From assembly GCA_026545765.1 (NCBI GenBank), contig CM048839.1, positions 5,877,835 to 5,941,834 of the forward strand: a stretch of DNA of 64,000 bases. Direction: 5' to 3'. Positions 1 to 11,317 of the stretch are shown in pieces. Every line of letters starts with the position of its first letter. The first letter of the stretch is position 1. Source of the DNA: Plantago major. Lineage: Eukaryota > Streptophyta > Magnoliopsida > Lamiales > Plantaginaceae. The notes under the pieces are model-generated. The model was given only the letters and a program-made list of their open reading frames with translations, made no database searches and had not been told where the DNA came from. The position numbers and the translations under genes are program-made.

Positions 1-507
1 TGTAGATAATTGGTTCCTGGTATTTTCTATCTAGGTCGTCATCGTATCTAGGCTTGTTCCAAAGTATGTTAATTCTGCAATTGATCTTGCTACCAAGCTT
101 AAACCAAAATTTATGTATCTTTGTGCTTCTTGTCTTTGTTGGAGAGCTGAAAACAGGTATTGTACCAGCTGTACCACCTCCAAACCCTTTGCTTCTGTAT
201 CTAATCTCAGCTGTTGTTCCAGCTTGTCTCATTATCATCACTATAGGCCCGACAAAAAGGCTTTACTGTCAGTAACGTTTGACCCAAATTGCATATAACC
301 TTGCATTTGCCCTCCTCACCTTTTCACCTTTAGTGTTGCATCTGGTCAATGTAACTGTTAACACGCAGATCTTCAAGTGAAGAACGACTGCACTAGGAAT
401 TATATTCTTATTGCGTGTAAAACATTTTACAAAAAACCCTCTCATAACCTATTTCTATTCTTGAGTACTGTTTTTACTCTGAGTAATAGTTGTTTACTTT
501 CTTGCAG
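1..507. other. Left-edge stretch, probably REV1 intron
   Basis: This lies directly upstream of the first recognisable REV1 exon, which starts after a TTGCAG acceptor ending at 507. Short open frames here match nothing I recognise. It is most simply intron sequence of REV1, whose 5' exons lie outside the window. A small unrecognised exon cannot be excluded. Confidence 0.5.
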
Positions 508-1094
508 ATAGTCGAAGGCTAAGAGAAGATGAAGGTCAGCGTGGGACAGTCTCCATGCGAACGGGTGATGGGTCGTCCAGCTCTGGATTTGGTGCTCACC
601 AGGCTGCAACTCTCCCTCCTTTACAGGATCTAGATATGGCAGTTATAGAGTGCCTTCCACCAGAGGTGTTTTCAGAAATGAATGATATGTATGGAGGGAA
701 GTTATTGGGTCTCATTTCAGAAAAGAAAGACAGAACTGTAGATGCAAACATTAGGCATGCTTCAACTCTCATATCTAGTGAAGGTGAAAACAATAATATT
801 ATTTTCATCAATTCATGGGACGGTTTCTTGACATGGTATGTACTTCCTGACAAAGCTTCTTGTAGCTTTATGCGCAGCAGAAGAGCAATCAGAATCTATC
901 CCTGCTCAGCTGGTTAGACTGAATGCAATCCCTGGTAGTGGTCAGGTAGTGGTATGTACTTCATCTAGTTCATTTAACATGCTAATTTCTTGTCAAATCT
1001 GACCCCAACAAGGAATATTCTTTTATAGGTAACATTATGTTTTAATTCACCTGCATTTGAAAGACAAGGCAGTTATATTTGCACTCTCATCATC

Positions 1095-1138
<44 letters not shown>

Positions 1139-3546
1139 TACTGGTGATCCGTGAAAGAACTTCCTCCACTGTTATAAGATTGTCATTTCAGCACTTGTGA
1201 TTATTAGAGACATAGAGGCATTTATTATTATCATTATCCGGCTTTAGCAGTCGAGTACGTATGACCTTCTGGTGTGGACTACCGTGTTCATTCTTTTCCA
1301 ATGTATTATTGATGGAAATATGCCCTGGAAGTATAATTTAGGAATGAGATAATTTTTAGGAATAAACACGTGTGTCATATCCATGGATTTTTCCATCTGT
1401 TTGACTTTGATCTATGAGTTCTTCAATAATGATACCTATCCATCTTCTCTCTGTTCTGTTTTTTGAGATGCATATCCGCAGGACCTCTGTGATTACAAAC
1501 TTTTTTTCTTTCTGGTTGGTAAAATCCGGGTTCTCATCTTCTCAGTGCGGAGCTCCAAAGACAGTGTTTTGGGGAATTCCCCTGCCTTGTCACTGAAAGA
1601 AATTAGTATATTCATTGCTGCTTAAAGTTGATTCTTGTTTCCTCAACTGTTTACCATATCACTGTATGTCAATATTTTTGGTGTTTTCAGGAGTTGCAGA
1701 CTGGTGACGGCCCAACTCTAGCCAGGCCCGCTGGTTTTTCTTTCGATAGTCTGATGCCCGAATCTTTGAGTCAAGTAGACCGCTCAGTGCTGCAACAACT
1801 TCCTCAAGAGTTGAGAGACGACATAATTGAATTTCTTCCCCAGCATAGAAGGGTGGAAATGAGAGATGGTGTTACCACTGATGTCATTGAAAGCCATTCT
1901 AGCCTTCTCGACTCGAGCAATGACCTCTGGATTGGAAGTCCTCCGCGGTGGGTTCACAAATTTGAGATCAGCAGTTGCCAAATGCTGAAAACTTTTGCAA
2001 AGATCTACAAATCTAGAACCGGTGGTGGTTTGTCGTCTGTATTGCAGCATATGATTTCTGCAAGTAATCCATCTATAGAAATGGGCTCTGATGAACTGTA
2101 TGATGCTGGTAGTTGGCTCTGCGAACTTTTTAAGCAATATATAGAACTAATAGTTGCAACTGATATTGAGGAGATCTATTTCTTTGCGTGCCTCTTGCAA
2201 AGGTAAGTTTTCTGCATTGAATACTTCTCATTATCTGTATTTCTTAGTTGATATCTGCTGAAATATTCATGTGTGGATGTGCCTGTGCTATTTCTTCCCC
2301 CAGAGTGTAATAAGCATGTTAATCAGCACAAACTCAGTTATAGACAATTTGAGAGCTTACTATGAGATGGCTTGGAGATAATTTTTTGTCCAGTATGGAA
2401 AACTGTCCAGAAGCCTGCAGGGATAATTATACGATATACATAATCTGGTCATTGAATATATTGAGATCAAAGATCTTGTAATATGCTCCAAGTTCTTACG
2501 CATGCAACTTAATCTTGAAATGACAATTCTCTAATTCCCGGGAACTACAAGTTGAACATCCTCCGGGACCAGATTTTGATGGTGTTGCGAGTTTCCAGTA
2601 TAGGTCAAGCTTTAAAAGGAAATGTTATGTGCTTCTTCTGTCCTTTTCTATACATTTGGTTTGGGCATGTTTATTTGGGAGAATGAGTTGGGTATATGAG
2701 TTCATGATCATGAGTACGTGTTATGTGGGCCCAAATTAGATAGTAATATACCGTAATGATGGGTAAAATATTCATTGATTAGATAAGTGGTGGGCTGGAG
2801 AATGAGAAAGTAAGTTCACAATATTTAAGAATTGAGCGGGACAAATGAAACAGTAAGATGTATAGCATTGAATTGGCGGATGGAGTATAACACAATTCAG
2901 ATTAAATAAAGGAATCTTTATTTACTAATAGTGTGTTGCAATATGTGAATTCACTTGCGGCATTGACATATTTGTATTTGGTTGTGCTTCTAAACCCTTT
3001 GTGATGTGAGATTTTGTGACTTGTGATATTATGCTCTTCCACCATGTTATTATTAGACAAGCAAGTCATTCTCTCTTTTAATATAATATGGTACATTTGC
3101 TTTTGCGTGCTTCACATGGAACGGATGGTATATCCAATTCCTTCTCGTGTCATTCATTCATAAATGGTCCACTCTCCTTCTCAATCAGGTTAGCTGGGAG
3201 GTCGGACCTTTTTCTACAGATCTACAATGCAACAGTTCCTCACTTACAGGTTCAACACTCTCTTGGCAATTGGCATTGTTCTCTTGTTTTCTGCCTTTCC
3301 CACCTCTCTTCGCACCTGTCTCATGTTAACACCAAAAAAAAGGAATGATAAGAAAGGAAAAACAGGCCACCGTTCCTCAATTTTCATCCTAAAGCTGTTT
3401 CTGTTTCTAGTTTTGGAAACGATAGAAGTGTTTGATGTATCTTATGGTAACTTCTAACGTTGTTATGTTACATGTTGGTCTACATTCAGGCATCTGTGGG
3501 TGATAACTATGGAGGAACTCTCCACGTTCCATCTGTGAATAATTAG
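508..3546 (+). CDS. REV1: DNA repair protein REV1, 3' part (partial, enters from left edge)
   Basis: C-terminal part of the Y-family deoxycytidyl transferase REV1, which acts in translesion DNA synthesis in the nucleus. Proposed exons are 508-784, 866-951, 1691-2202, 3189-3249 and 3490-3546 (stop TAG 3544-3546). All junctions are GT-AG and keep one frame. The exon at 1691 encodes a ubiquitin-binding motif (UBM) core, LQQLPQELRDDIIEFLP, followed by the Rev1 C-terminal interaction domain (PPRWVHKFEISSCQML, then LCELFKQYIELIVATDIEEI). The last two exons give IYNATVPHLQ joined to ASVGDNYGGTLHVP, matching the usual REV1 tail. The 785-865 intron is only 81 bp and its sequence can be read through, but splicing is needed to keep the downstream frame. 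The catalytic polymerase region and BRCT domain would lie left of the window. Identification rests on the UBM and C-terminal domain. Confidence 0.85.
1098..1136. repeat. (TA)n microsatellite in a REV1 intron
   Basis: An uninterrupted run of about 19 TA units lies between the exons ending at 951 and starting at 1691. Confidence 0.9.
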
Positions 3547-4967
3547 TTTACGCATGTTGATCACATTGGCTGAGAATATGATTCCTGATGCTGAAACATG
3601 CCCAAGATAAGTTCAAAGTGTGGAGAGACCTTCAGTTTCTACATTATGATGTTTTTGAGGTAACCTGTGAAGTGACTTCTTTATCAGAAATTTACATGCC
3701 ATGCTTTTTTTTCTTTTTTGGGTGGGGGAGAGATCAAAGCCAAGTCATATGCTGTCACTGGTAACTTACAGTGCCCCTTAGGGAAAGTCTAACCCATGTT
3801 TAAAAAACCGGCCTGACCTCGTATAGGAAGGAATTTGTATATAGTTAATATATTGTACATGTTTAAAAAAAGTTTAATCCGTCTAAAATAGAGTACATCT
3901 TTGTTACGACAGAAAAGAGCTTGTATTGTGTTCAGGTTTTGAATACCTCCCCAGTTCCCTGTATAAAAAAACTTGCGGATACCGGTGGGAAACCAAAAAA
4001 ACGAAAACCAAATCATATCCAATGCTTAAGCCACATGCGGTTTTATTAAGTTTGATTATAATTCTGTATACTGATTAAAGTTAACAGATTTTTTTCTGCT
4101 AAGGCTTCATTGCATGTTTTTAACGATTGAATGTTCTAGGTCTCTTGATAGAAATAGACCTTCTGTCAATCGGTTCAGTGATAATAACCCAAGCAAATTG
4201 TTTGTTTGTGTTGAGAGGGAAAGAAACGTGAGTGTTTAAATAAAATGTACCCTGGAAAGCTTCGTACATTATGACTATGACGTAATGGTTGATGTGTAGT
4301 TTTAGCTTTTAGGTGGAAAACTAAAATAAATGATGCTAACATTAAAAAAGGCAAAATGTGTATTTTTAGTAGTAAAATGTACTCCGTATAAATCTGTGTA
4401 AAATTGATATTTTATTGTCTGTTGGGTGTATGGTCTTTTAGTACTTTCTCCGTCTCATCAAATATTACATTTCTATTTTTAGTAAATTGTACATCTTTGT
4501 GCCACATACTATCAATCTACTTTATCTCTATTACTTTTACTTTTTACCTTAATCTTCATCTAAATAACCAAATTAATCTTCATCTGAATAACCAAATGTA
4601 CATTTGTTCTGGGACAGGAAGATTAGTAATGTATGAAGTTCTCATGATAGCTAAAAATGACATAAGTTCTACTGTACGGAGGGAATATTTATCTCCAACA
4701 TATGAATGCGAGACACTTTGTCCATATTCAGAGATCAGAACAACACTGTTCTACATCGTACTCCGTGTGTTTAAGCTAAGTACGTAATCTGGAATAGATA
4801 GTTGATGTAGAATTCAGGACTGGTGAATGAGCAGCGTCCATTCAAATTGTTTAACTTTTTTCTTTTACTTTAATGAATCTATCTATACTCCACTACATTT
4901 GCTCAAAAACATTTTGACACGGAAAATATATTGAACAGACACCAGGAGAAAAAGAGAGGAGCTGAAC
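3547..4967. other. REV1-UGT intergenic region
   Basis: No host gene seen. Short open frames on both strands lack recognisable domains. It contains a candidate Stowaway-like MITE at about 4442-4690, listed separately. Confidence 0.6.
4442..4690. mobile_element. Candidate Stowaway-like MITE
   Basis: The left end reads TACTTTCTCCGTCTC and the right end, reverse-complemented, reads AATATTCCCTCCGTACAG. Both contain the CTCCGT core common to Stowaway (Tc1/Mariner-type) MITEs. The interior is AT-rich and non-coding. Terminal similarity is imperfect and I cannot fix the TA target duplication, so the exact ends are uncertain. Confidence 0.4.
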
Positions 4968-6350
4968 ATGGTGAGTGTAGTTCCTTCTAATCCACAAGAA
5001 TCTCTAAACATCCATATCCTCATGGTCTCATTTCCAGGCCAAGGCCACATAAATCCACTCCTCCGCCTTGGCAAGCGGCTCGCCTCTTCCGGCATGCTCG
5101 TCACCCTCTCAACACCGGAATACATGGGCCAAATAATCTGCCAAGCCAATAGCATGAACTCCAACGAGCCTACTCCAGTGGGTCCAGGAGCTATCAGGTT
5201 TGAGTTTTTCGACGATGGTTGGGTTGGAAGCAATGAAAGTCGTGGGAACAATCTTGAAGATTACATTGCCCAGCTTGAACTCGCTGGTAGAGAAAAGGTC
5301 TCGCTCATGATCCGCAAACATGAGGAAGCCGGTCGGCCTGTGACTTGCGTGATAAACAATCCGTTCATTCCATGGGTTACTGATGTTGCGGAGAGTTTGG
5401 GCGTTCCAAGTGCAATGCTCTGGGTTCAGTCTTGTGCTTGCATTCATCTTATTACCATTACTTTCATAAACTAGTCCCTTTTCCTAGCGGAAAGGACGGG
5501 GAAATTGACGTTCAGTTACCATGCATGCCATTGTTGAAGCATGATGAAGTCCCTAGTTTCTTGCATCCGAAGATGCCATGTCCATTCATTGGGGAAGCGA
5601 TTCTAGGCCAGTTAGAGAATCTAGACAAGGTGTTCTGTGTATTGGTAGACACTTTTGAAGACTTTGAACGTGAATTGATTGAATACATGTCCAAAATGTG
5701 TGGCCCTGTTATCAAGCAGGCCCATTATTCAAGAACAAAACAAAGTTCGCGTGAAATTAAGGTTGATTTGTTCAAGGCCGAGGATTGCATTGACTGGTTG
5801 GACACGAAACCAGAGCAATCAGTGGTGTACATTTCATTTGGAAGCGTTGTTCATTTGAAACAAGAGCAAATCGACGAAATTGCCTACGGACTACTAGCAG
5901 CGAAGGTCTCGTTTTTGTGGGTCGTACGACATGTTTTGTCGGTGGGGTTCCTGCAGGAGTCGCCAGAGAGAGGTAAAGTGGTCCAGTGGTGCCCACAGGA
6001 GGCAATGTTGGCATACCCATCCATTGTTTGCTTTGTGACACATTGTGGGTGGAACTCCATGCTAGAGACAGTAGCGAACGGTGTTCCTGTGGTGGTGTTC
6101 CCACAATGGGGGGACCAGGTGACAAATGCCAAGTTTTTCATTGATGTCTATAAGATGGGGATTAGAATGTGTAGAGGTGAAGTGGAGGAGAGGATTGTGG
6201 GAAGGGAGGAGGTGGAGGTGTTTAAGGGTGGCGACCAGTGGTCCTGAGGTGGCGGGGATGGAGAGGAATGCGTTGAGGTGGAAAAAAACAGCGGCGGAGG
6301 CAGTTGTGGAGGGTGGCTCATCGCACAGAAACGTGCAAGAGTTCATCTAA
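4968..6350 (+). pseudogene. Decayed UGT84-like UDP-glucosyltransferase
   Basis: A single-exon family 1 glycosyltransferase closely related to the intact copy at 16994-18454. It keeps the N-terminal acceptor-side motif (MVSFPGQGHINPLLRLGK, His at about residue 27) and a near-complete PSPG donor-sugar box (WCPQEAMLAYPSI, HCGWNSMLETVANGVP, FPQWGDQ). The frame breaks near 5445, after QSCAC: the first frame ends at 5474 and the homologous YYHYFHKLV continues in another frame. Around 5930 the residues between FLWV and GFLQ are shortened relative to the intact copy. A second shift near 6220 moves the tail (RCLRVATSGPEV to VQEFI, stop about 6350) to a third frame, and the last dozen residues of the intact copy are absent. 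The product would be truncated well before the PSPG box, so this is best called a pseudogene. UGT84 enzymes make glucose esters of aromatic acids. Confidence 0.85.
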
Positions 6351-6616
6351 AAGGTTATCAAATTAGGGGCATCACCATTGTACACCTCTCAAATACAATA
6401 ATTATTCGAATACGTTTTCTGATATTCAGGGATTCTCAAGCTTCACTAACAGACTTGACAATGTAAAAGTACAACTACAAACTCCAGTTACAATTCAGAT
6501 GGGGCAGTGATATATTATCTTAACACACTCATTATTTGAAAGAAAGCATCAAATCAATTCCAGAGTCCGGAATTTGATGCAAGACTATTGCTCTGCTTGT
6601 ATGGAATGTTTTGGCA

Positions 6617-9600
6617 CTATGCATTAACATTCTCAATAACAGAAATAACTTCACTTATGCCCTTGAATTTCCTCCTTTCCTTGAGGATGATCTTTGCAAC
6701 GTCCAGAGCTTTTCGCTCACACTCCGCTCGTTTACTTGGCTCTTTAATTGATTCAAAATCCTCCACATGAGCCACCCCAACAATTCTCCTGTTAATCAAC
6801 ATATTTCTCAATTTTTCAAAAATCAAACAGCAAGGCGTGCCATCAGGAGTAAGTTGGCACTTGGTGGATAGATGAATAGCAGAAAGCTCAAGGGAAAGGA
6901 ACAGGAAGTCTAACCTTATCATTTTGGCAGCACCAAATCCGAGCATATCATGGAAAAGGTCTTCCATGTATCTTACTTTTGCGAGTTTCTGGAGTTCTGC
7001 GTTGTTGTATACTCCAGGGAGATATGCTTCACCAGGGCCATCCTTGTGTTTATTCCAGAGAGCAGTAAACTTCTCATGGAATAAGTTCCATGTCTCTGAT
7101 ATTGTCTTCAGTATCCACAATTTGTACGCCTATATCATGTATTAATAAAACTTTTAGTACAAAAATATGGTAACAATCTCAAAGAAGGAATCTAGATAGG
7201 TTAGTCTGACACTCCTAGTGGTAAAAAATCATTCACATCTTAACGAAGATCATGCATCTGCATAAGATTGTGAAGATTGAGAGGTAGGGACTGCAAATTT
7301 CTAATGATGCAAAACATCTAATATGTGGATCTACAAGATTCCTTCTGCCTGACTTATGTTTTCAGCTCCCTGCAGTTAAGAAGCAGATTTGGGAAACACG
7401 AGGAGGAAAAAGTTCGGAGTTCGCAAAACCATATCTTGGTAGATGGTGCTACCTACAAAACAAACTAAGAAGATAAAATAGAAAAGAAGAACGTGCTGAA
7501 GCCATTCAAAAGGCTGCCTAAGTACTGAAAAGGCTAACTAAAATAATCTTCCACAAATGTGTGCCCCGGAACATGATCTTAAGACTCTTAACTGACCATA
7601 CATAATTAGAAGAAAATATAGTAGGCGGAAATGGGAGGAAGATATGAGAGTATATAATATTGAGAAGAATAAGAAAAATAGAGGAGGCGGAAAACCATAG
7701 GATGGGGCAAAACCAAGTACTGAGCAGGAAATACATACTTTTCGATCACCATTCTTGTCATGTCCATCTTGTGAAAAGTAGGCCAGGATAAGGTTGCCAA
7801 TATAAGCTCCAATATCAAATCCCATTGGTGCGTAGAAAGAAAATTCAGGGTCGATGACCTGAGTTGAATCTTTAGTAACCATGACAGAACCTGTGTGGAG
7901 ATCACCGTGTATGAGCGCTTGAGTTCTTTCACAGAATCTGAATAGGAAGTATGTCATTCAACTGTGAGAAATAAACTCCATATCTATAAGAGAAGGCAAA
8001 AAGTATGATTATGTAACAAACTGTAAGGAGCACAACTTAACAGTGGCTTACTTGGATTTTAGCTCAGCAATTTCAAGTTTCAGTATGTTATCCTCCCGAA
8101 CAGCCATTGCATCAGCATCAAGGTAAGGAGATGTGTGACGATTGTATTCAGATACTTTGTAGGGATCGGAGAAGACAACTTGCTCAGTCAGTCTGCATAA
8201 CTCCACATTCGCGCAGAATTTAGCAACTGATAATAAATAAATAATGGGATACTAGTTAGTATGTGAACCCCAACTTAAAGTACACACAAGTTTTAGTTAA
8301 AAAGCACAAAAGCAATTTCAATCCGAATTGATTACCAGCCGAAAATTGTCGAAAAACCTAGCTACTGATTTCCATTAAAAGTCATTCCACAAAATATTAA
8401 CTGTGACAATGACGAAATGCAGGAAAGGACACTCAAATTAAAATACAAAGGATATGAAGCCTATGAACACCGACAAACTGCACAGACATTTACAGATAAC
8501 GTGAAAGAACCAGAAATTCATCTTAATTAAGAACAATCCGATCACGTGAAAAATCATTCATTGTCTATGTTTACAAAACCGCTCATCTTTGTATGTGATA
8601 AATCATTCATATATTGATGGGTCGGGTAAATACGTAAAGCATATAATGATCAGGTTTTAATTGGCTACCTGCACTCTTATGCTCGGTGGTGGTCAAATAA
8701 AGTAGAGATGTATAGAAGAGTGTGTTGGCCATAAATTCTGATATATGTTCAGCAAGTAATGGATACTCAATCCCAGCAATAAGTCCTTTTCTCAAGATTA
8801 TGTGAGGTGGCTCAATGTAACGCATGCCAATCAAACACATTGTCCTGTCAAAATGATAAACTTCAGGAACATGATCAGGACACAAGCGACGTTGTTCTTG
8901 CAGCGTTGAAGCTTCAAAATAGGCACGTTCCTTGGCCATCGGCCATTCTTCTCCTATGCAACGAACATATGGAAGCGCCTGTAGAGATAACAATCAATTC
9001 CTGAGAGGAATATAATGAAAATTATCCTCAAAAGCTACTGATATAGTATGCCTAGATACATCTATACACACATAGCTCCCAAAGACAATATCCGAAACAA
9101 AACATAGAAGTGCCATTTCTGATTTGACACGAGAGCCTTTCGAAATCTGCTATACATTCCGAAGCTTGCAACAGATTAATAGAAGTATAGAACAATCAAT
9201 TACTGAGAGGATTGCAGATGACATTTATCCTCAAAAACTACTGATAGTATGCCTAGATACATCTACACACACACAGCTCCCAAATACACTATCCGAAAAA
9301 AAACATAAAAATGCCATTTCTGATTTTGCACGAGAGCATTTCGAATTCTGCTACAAAGCAAACATACATATTCCGAAGCTTGAAACATGCACCTGATTTG
9401 GTTGCATTTACATGTGACAGCTGCAATTATCATCCGCAAAATAAAACATTCAAGCAAAAAGACCGATCAACAAATTAGAAATTATAAGCTCATCACTATA
9501 GGATACTTCAACAGTATTGCATCGAAATATCTTCAATCACAATTCACAGCAAGTAAAAGTGTAGAACACAGTATCAAAAGGAAAATCGAAAAAGCCAGAG

Positions 9601-9803
9601 GAATTTCGAGTCTGAACCTGCTTGACAACAATAGATCCTGAAGGAGAAATCACAATGAAGACGAAGTTAAGATTTCCGTCACCGATTTCTTTGATTTGCA
9701 GATTATCCAAATCGTCACCGAGCTTAGCTGCGAGAGAAGGTGTGGCCTTCACGTACTCCAGCAATAGCTTCTCGTTCATCGGTAGGAAACCTTCGGAAGC
9801 CAT
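6617..9803 (-). CDS. MTK: 5-methylthioribose kinase
   Basis: Phosphorylates 5-methylthioribose with ATP to methylthioribose-1-phosphate in the cytosolic methionine (Yang) cycle, which recycles the by-product of ethylene, polyamine and nicotianamine synthesis. Exons on the minus strand: 9803-9618, 8978-8669, 8226-8052, 7937-7739, 7129-6915, 6788-6617. These give 418 residues, the usual plant length, with all phases consistent. The start is [14 protein letters not shown]; an upstream in-frame Met exists at 9881 but lies outside the conserved N-terminus. Kinase features include an APH-like glycine-rich segment ([10 protein letters not shown]), the catalytic loop [13 protein letters not shown] and the metal-binding [15 protein letters not shown]. 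The C-terminus carries [15 protein letters not shown]. It lies divergently to the lipase gene, with about 1.5 kb between the two starts. Confidence 0.95.
8993..9390. repeat. Tandem duplication inside MTK intron 1
   Basis: A segment of about 200 bp is duplicated in tandem. The shared word GTATGCCTAGATA starts at 9046 and again at 9247, giving a period of 201. Flanking words such as CTGAGAGGA and CCGAAGCTTG recur at matching offsets. The copies are diverged and non-coding. Confidence 0.8.
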
Positions 9804-11317
9804 ATCCACGGCGGCGAAACGGCGGAGTACGGCGAATTGAGGTGGTGGAACGGGGTTTAAGTAGTGGCTAGGTAGTGTCACAAACGAGGCATGGAAATGG
9901 CACGTAATTGACTCGAAGAATGTTGGCAGGGCAAAATTGGAAGAATAGGATTCCGTTCAAACTAACCAATTAGCAAGGTTCCTAAACTTTTGCAACGAGT
10001 GAAGTTTGAAGTGAAATACATTGAATCTGGACTGGTCATAAATGACTAAAAAGGAGGGTGAAGGGCCAATCCCCAGGAGACCATGGTTAGGGTCCAGACG
10101 TCCAGTGATGTTAATGTTGGAAAATTTTGGGTGGTGATAATCCTGGAAATCTTCTATGGATCGTGTAGTCACTTTCCGAACAAGATAATTCGACCCAATT
10201 TACTGCATAATTTCTCATGGGATAATCCAAGAAGACAATCCAATTCAGGCTATATGAATTTCGATCAGAAAATAGAGAGGATGTAAGATTTTCGTATATC
10301 CGTTCTGGAGACCGAATCCTCCAATTTGTAAAGTACAAAGTCGAAGCGGATCCGGCCGAGGCTCCGCCTTACACCGTATTTGCACAAGACTCATAGGGCT
10401 CGACGACCCATAAGGCAACCCCTCGACCCATTCGTCAGATTTGCGGTCGATAACTCGTTAATTTCAAAGACCAAGACTACCCGAACTCGTCCCGAGCCTT
10501 AACGTGAGATCGCATCGGTCTCTAGTAAATCACATTACTACTAAAATGAGTTGATGACACTAAAATCACCAACAGTTAATCAAGTCGAGTATTATATAAT
10601 TCATCTATAGTTTGAGTTTAAACTTGGCTTGATTTGCCCATGAAACTGAGTTTAAAGCTGAATTCAAGCTAAAGTTAGAGCAACTTTGAGCCTTATAAAA
10701 GAAAAAAGAAAAGCTTCTCGTGTCGAGTATAACTCGGCTCGTTATTTTGAAAAACAGACACATAGCAACGTTCGATCTCACACTAATACCTTCTCGAATT
10801 ACTTGAATACTCGATAAGCCTCAATTCGCATAAGAACATGTGATGGTTGTGACTGGTGATACGTAGATAATTCGAGTTCGAGTTTTTGGGCACGGTTATT
10901 CATTTGTACCCAAATTGAATAATCCAATTCGGTACCATATGTTCAAGTGTCGAAATGAAGTGTTCCATTCCTCTTTTAACTCAAAACGAACAACTTCCTT
11001 ATTATATTCTTGGGATACACTCCGTTCGAAATTGAAAATTCGAAAATGTCTGAACCGTAATACGGATATAAAAAAACCGATAGTCCAACCCAACTTGGAA
11101 ATCCGATCCGATCCGACAGGCTGAAGCCCAAGTTACACCCCAATCAAAGCCCAAACTGGGTAAAATCTAGCATTGCATAAAACGCGCCATTTCCGCGCGT
11201 TAAGATAATTCATAGCCACACATTGTAACAGGTCAAAATGTAGGCGATCGTCACAAATTATCAATTGGTGGTGGTTAGTTGGTGGAGATCACTTACCTCA
11301 TCAACGAACACCTGCCG
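9804..11317. other. Divergent intergenic region between MTK and lipase
   Basis: Holds the 5' flanks of both genes. About 10340-10540 is more GC-rich than its surroundings but has no recognisable coding content. I see no clear transposon ends or RNA gene. Confidence 0.55.

Noticed and set aside
5772-6346. Minus-strand open frames opposite the UGT pseudogene
   Set aside because: They mirror the PSPG-coding region and show no independent homology.
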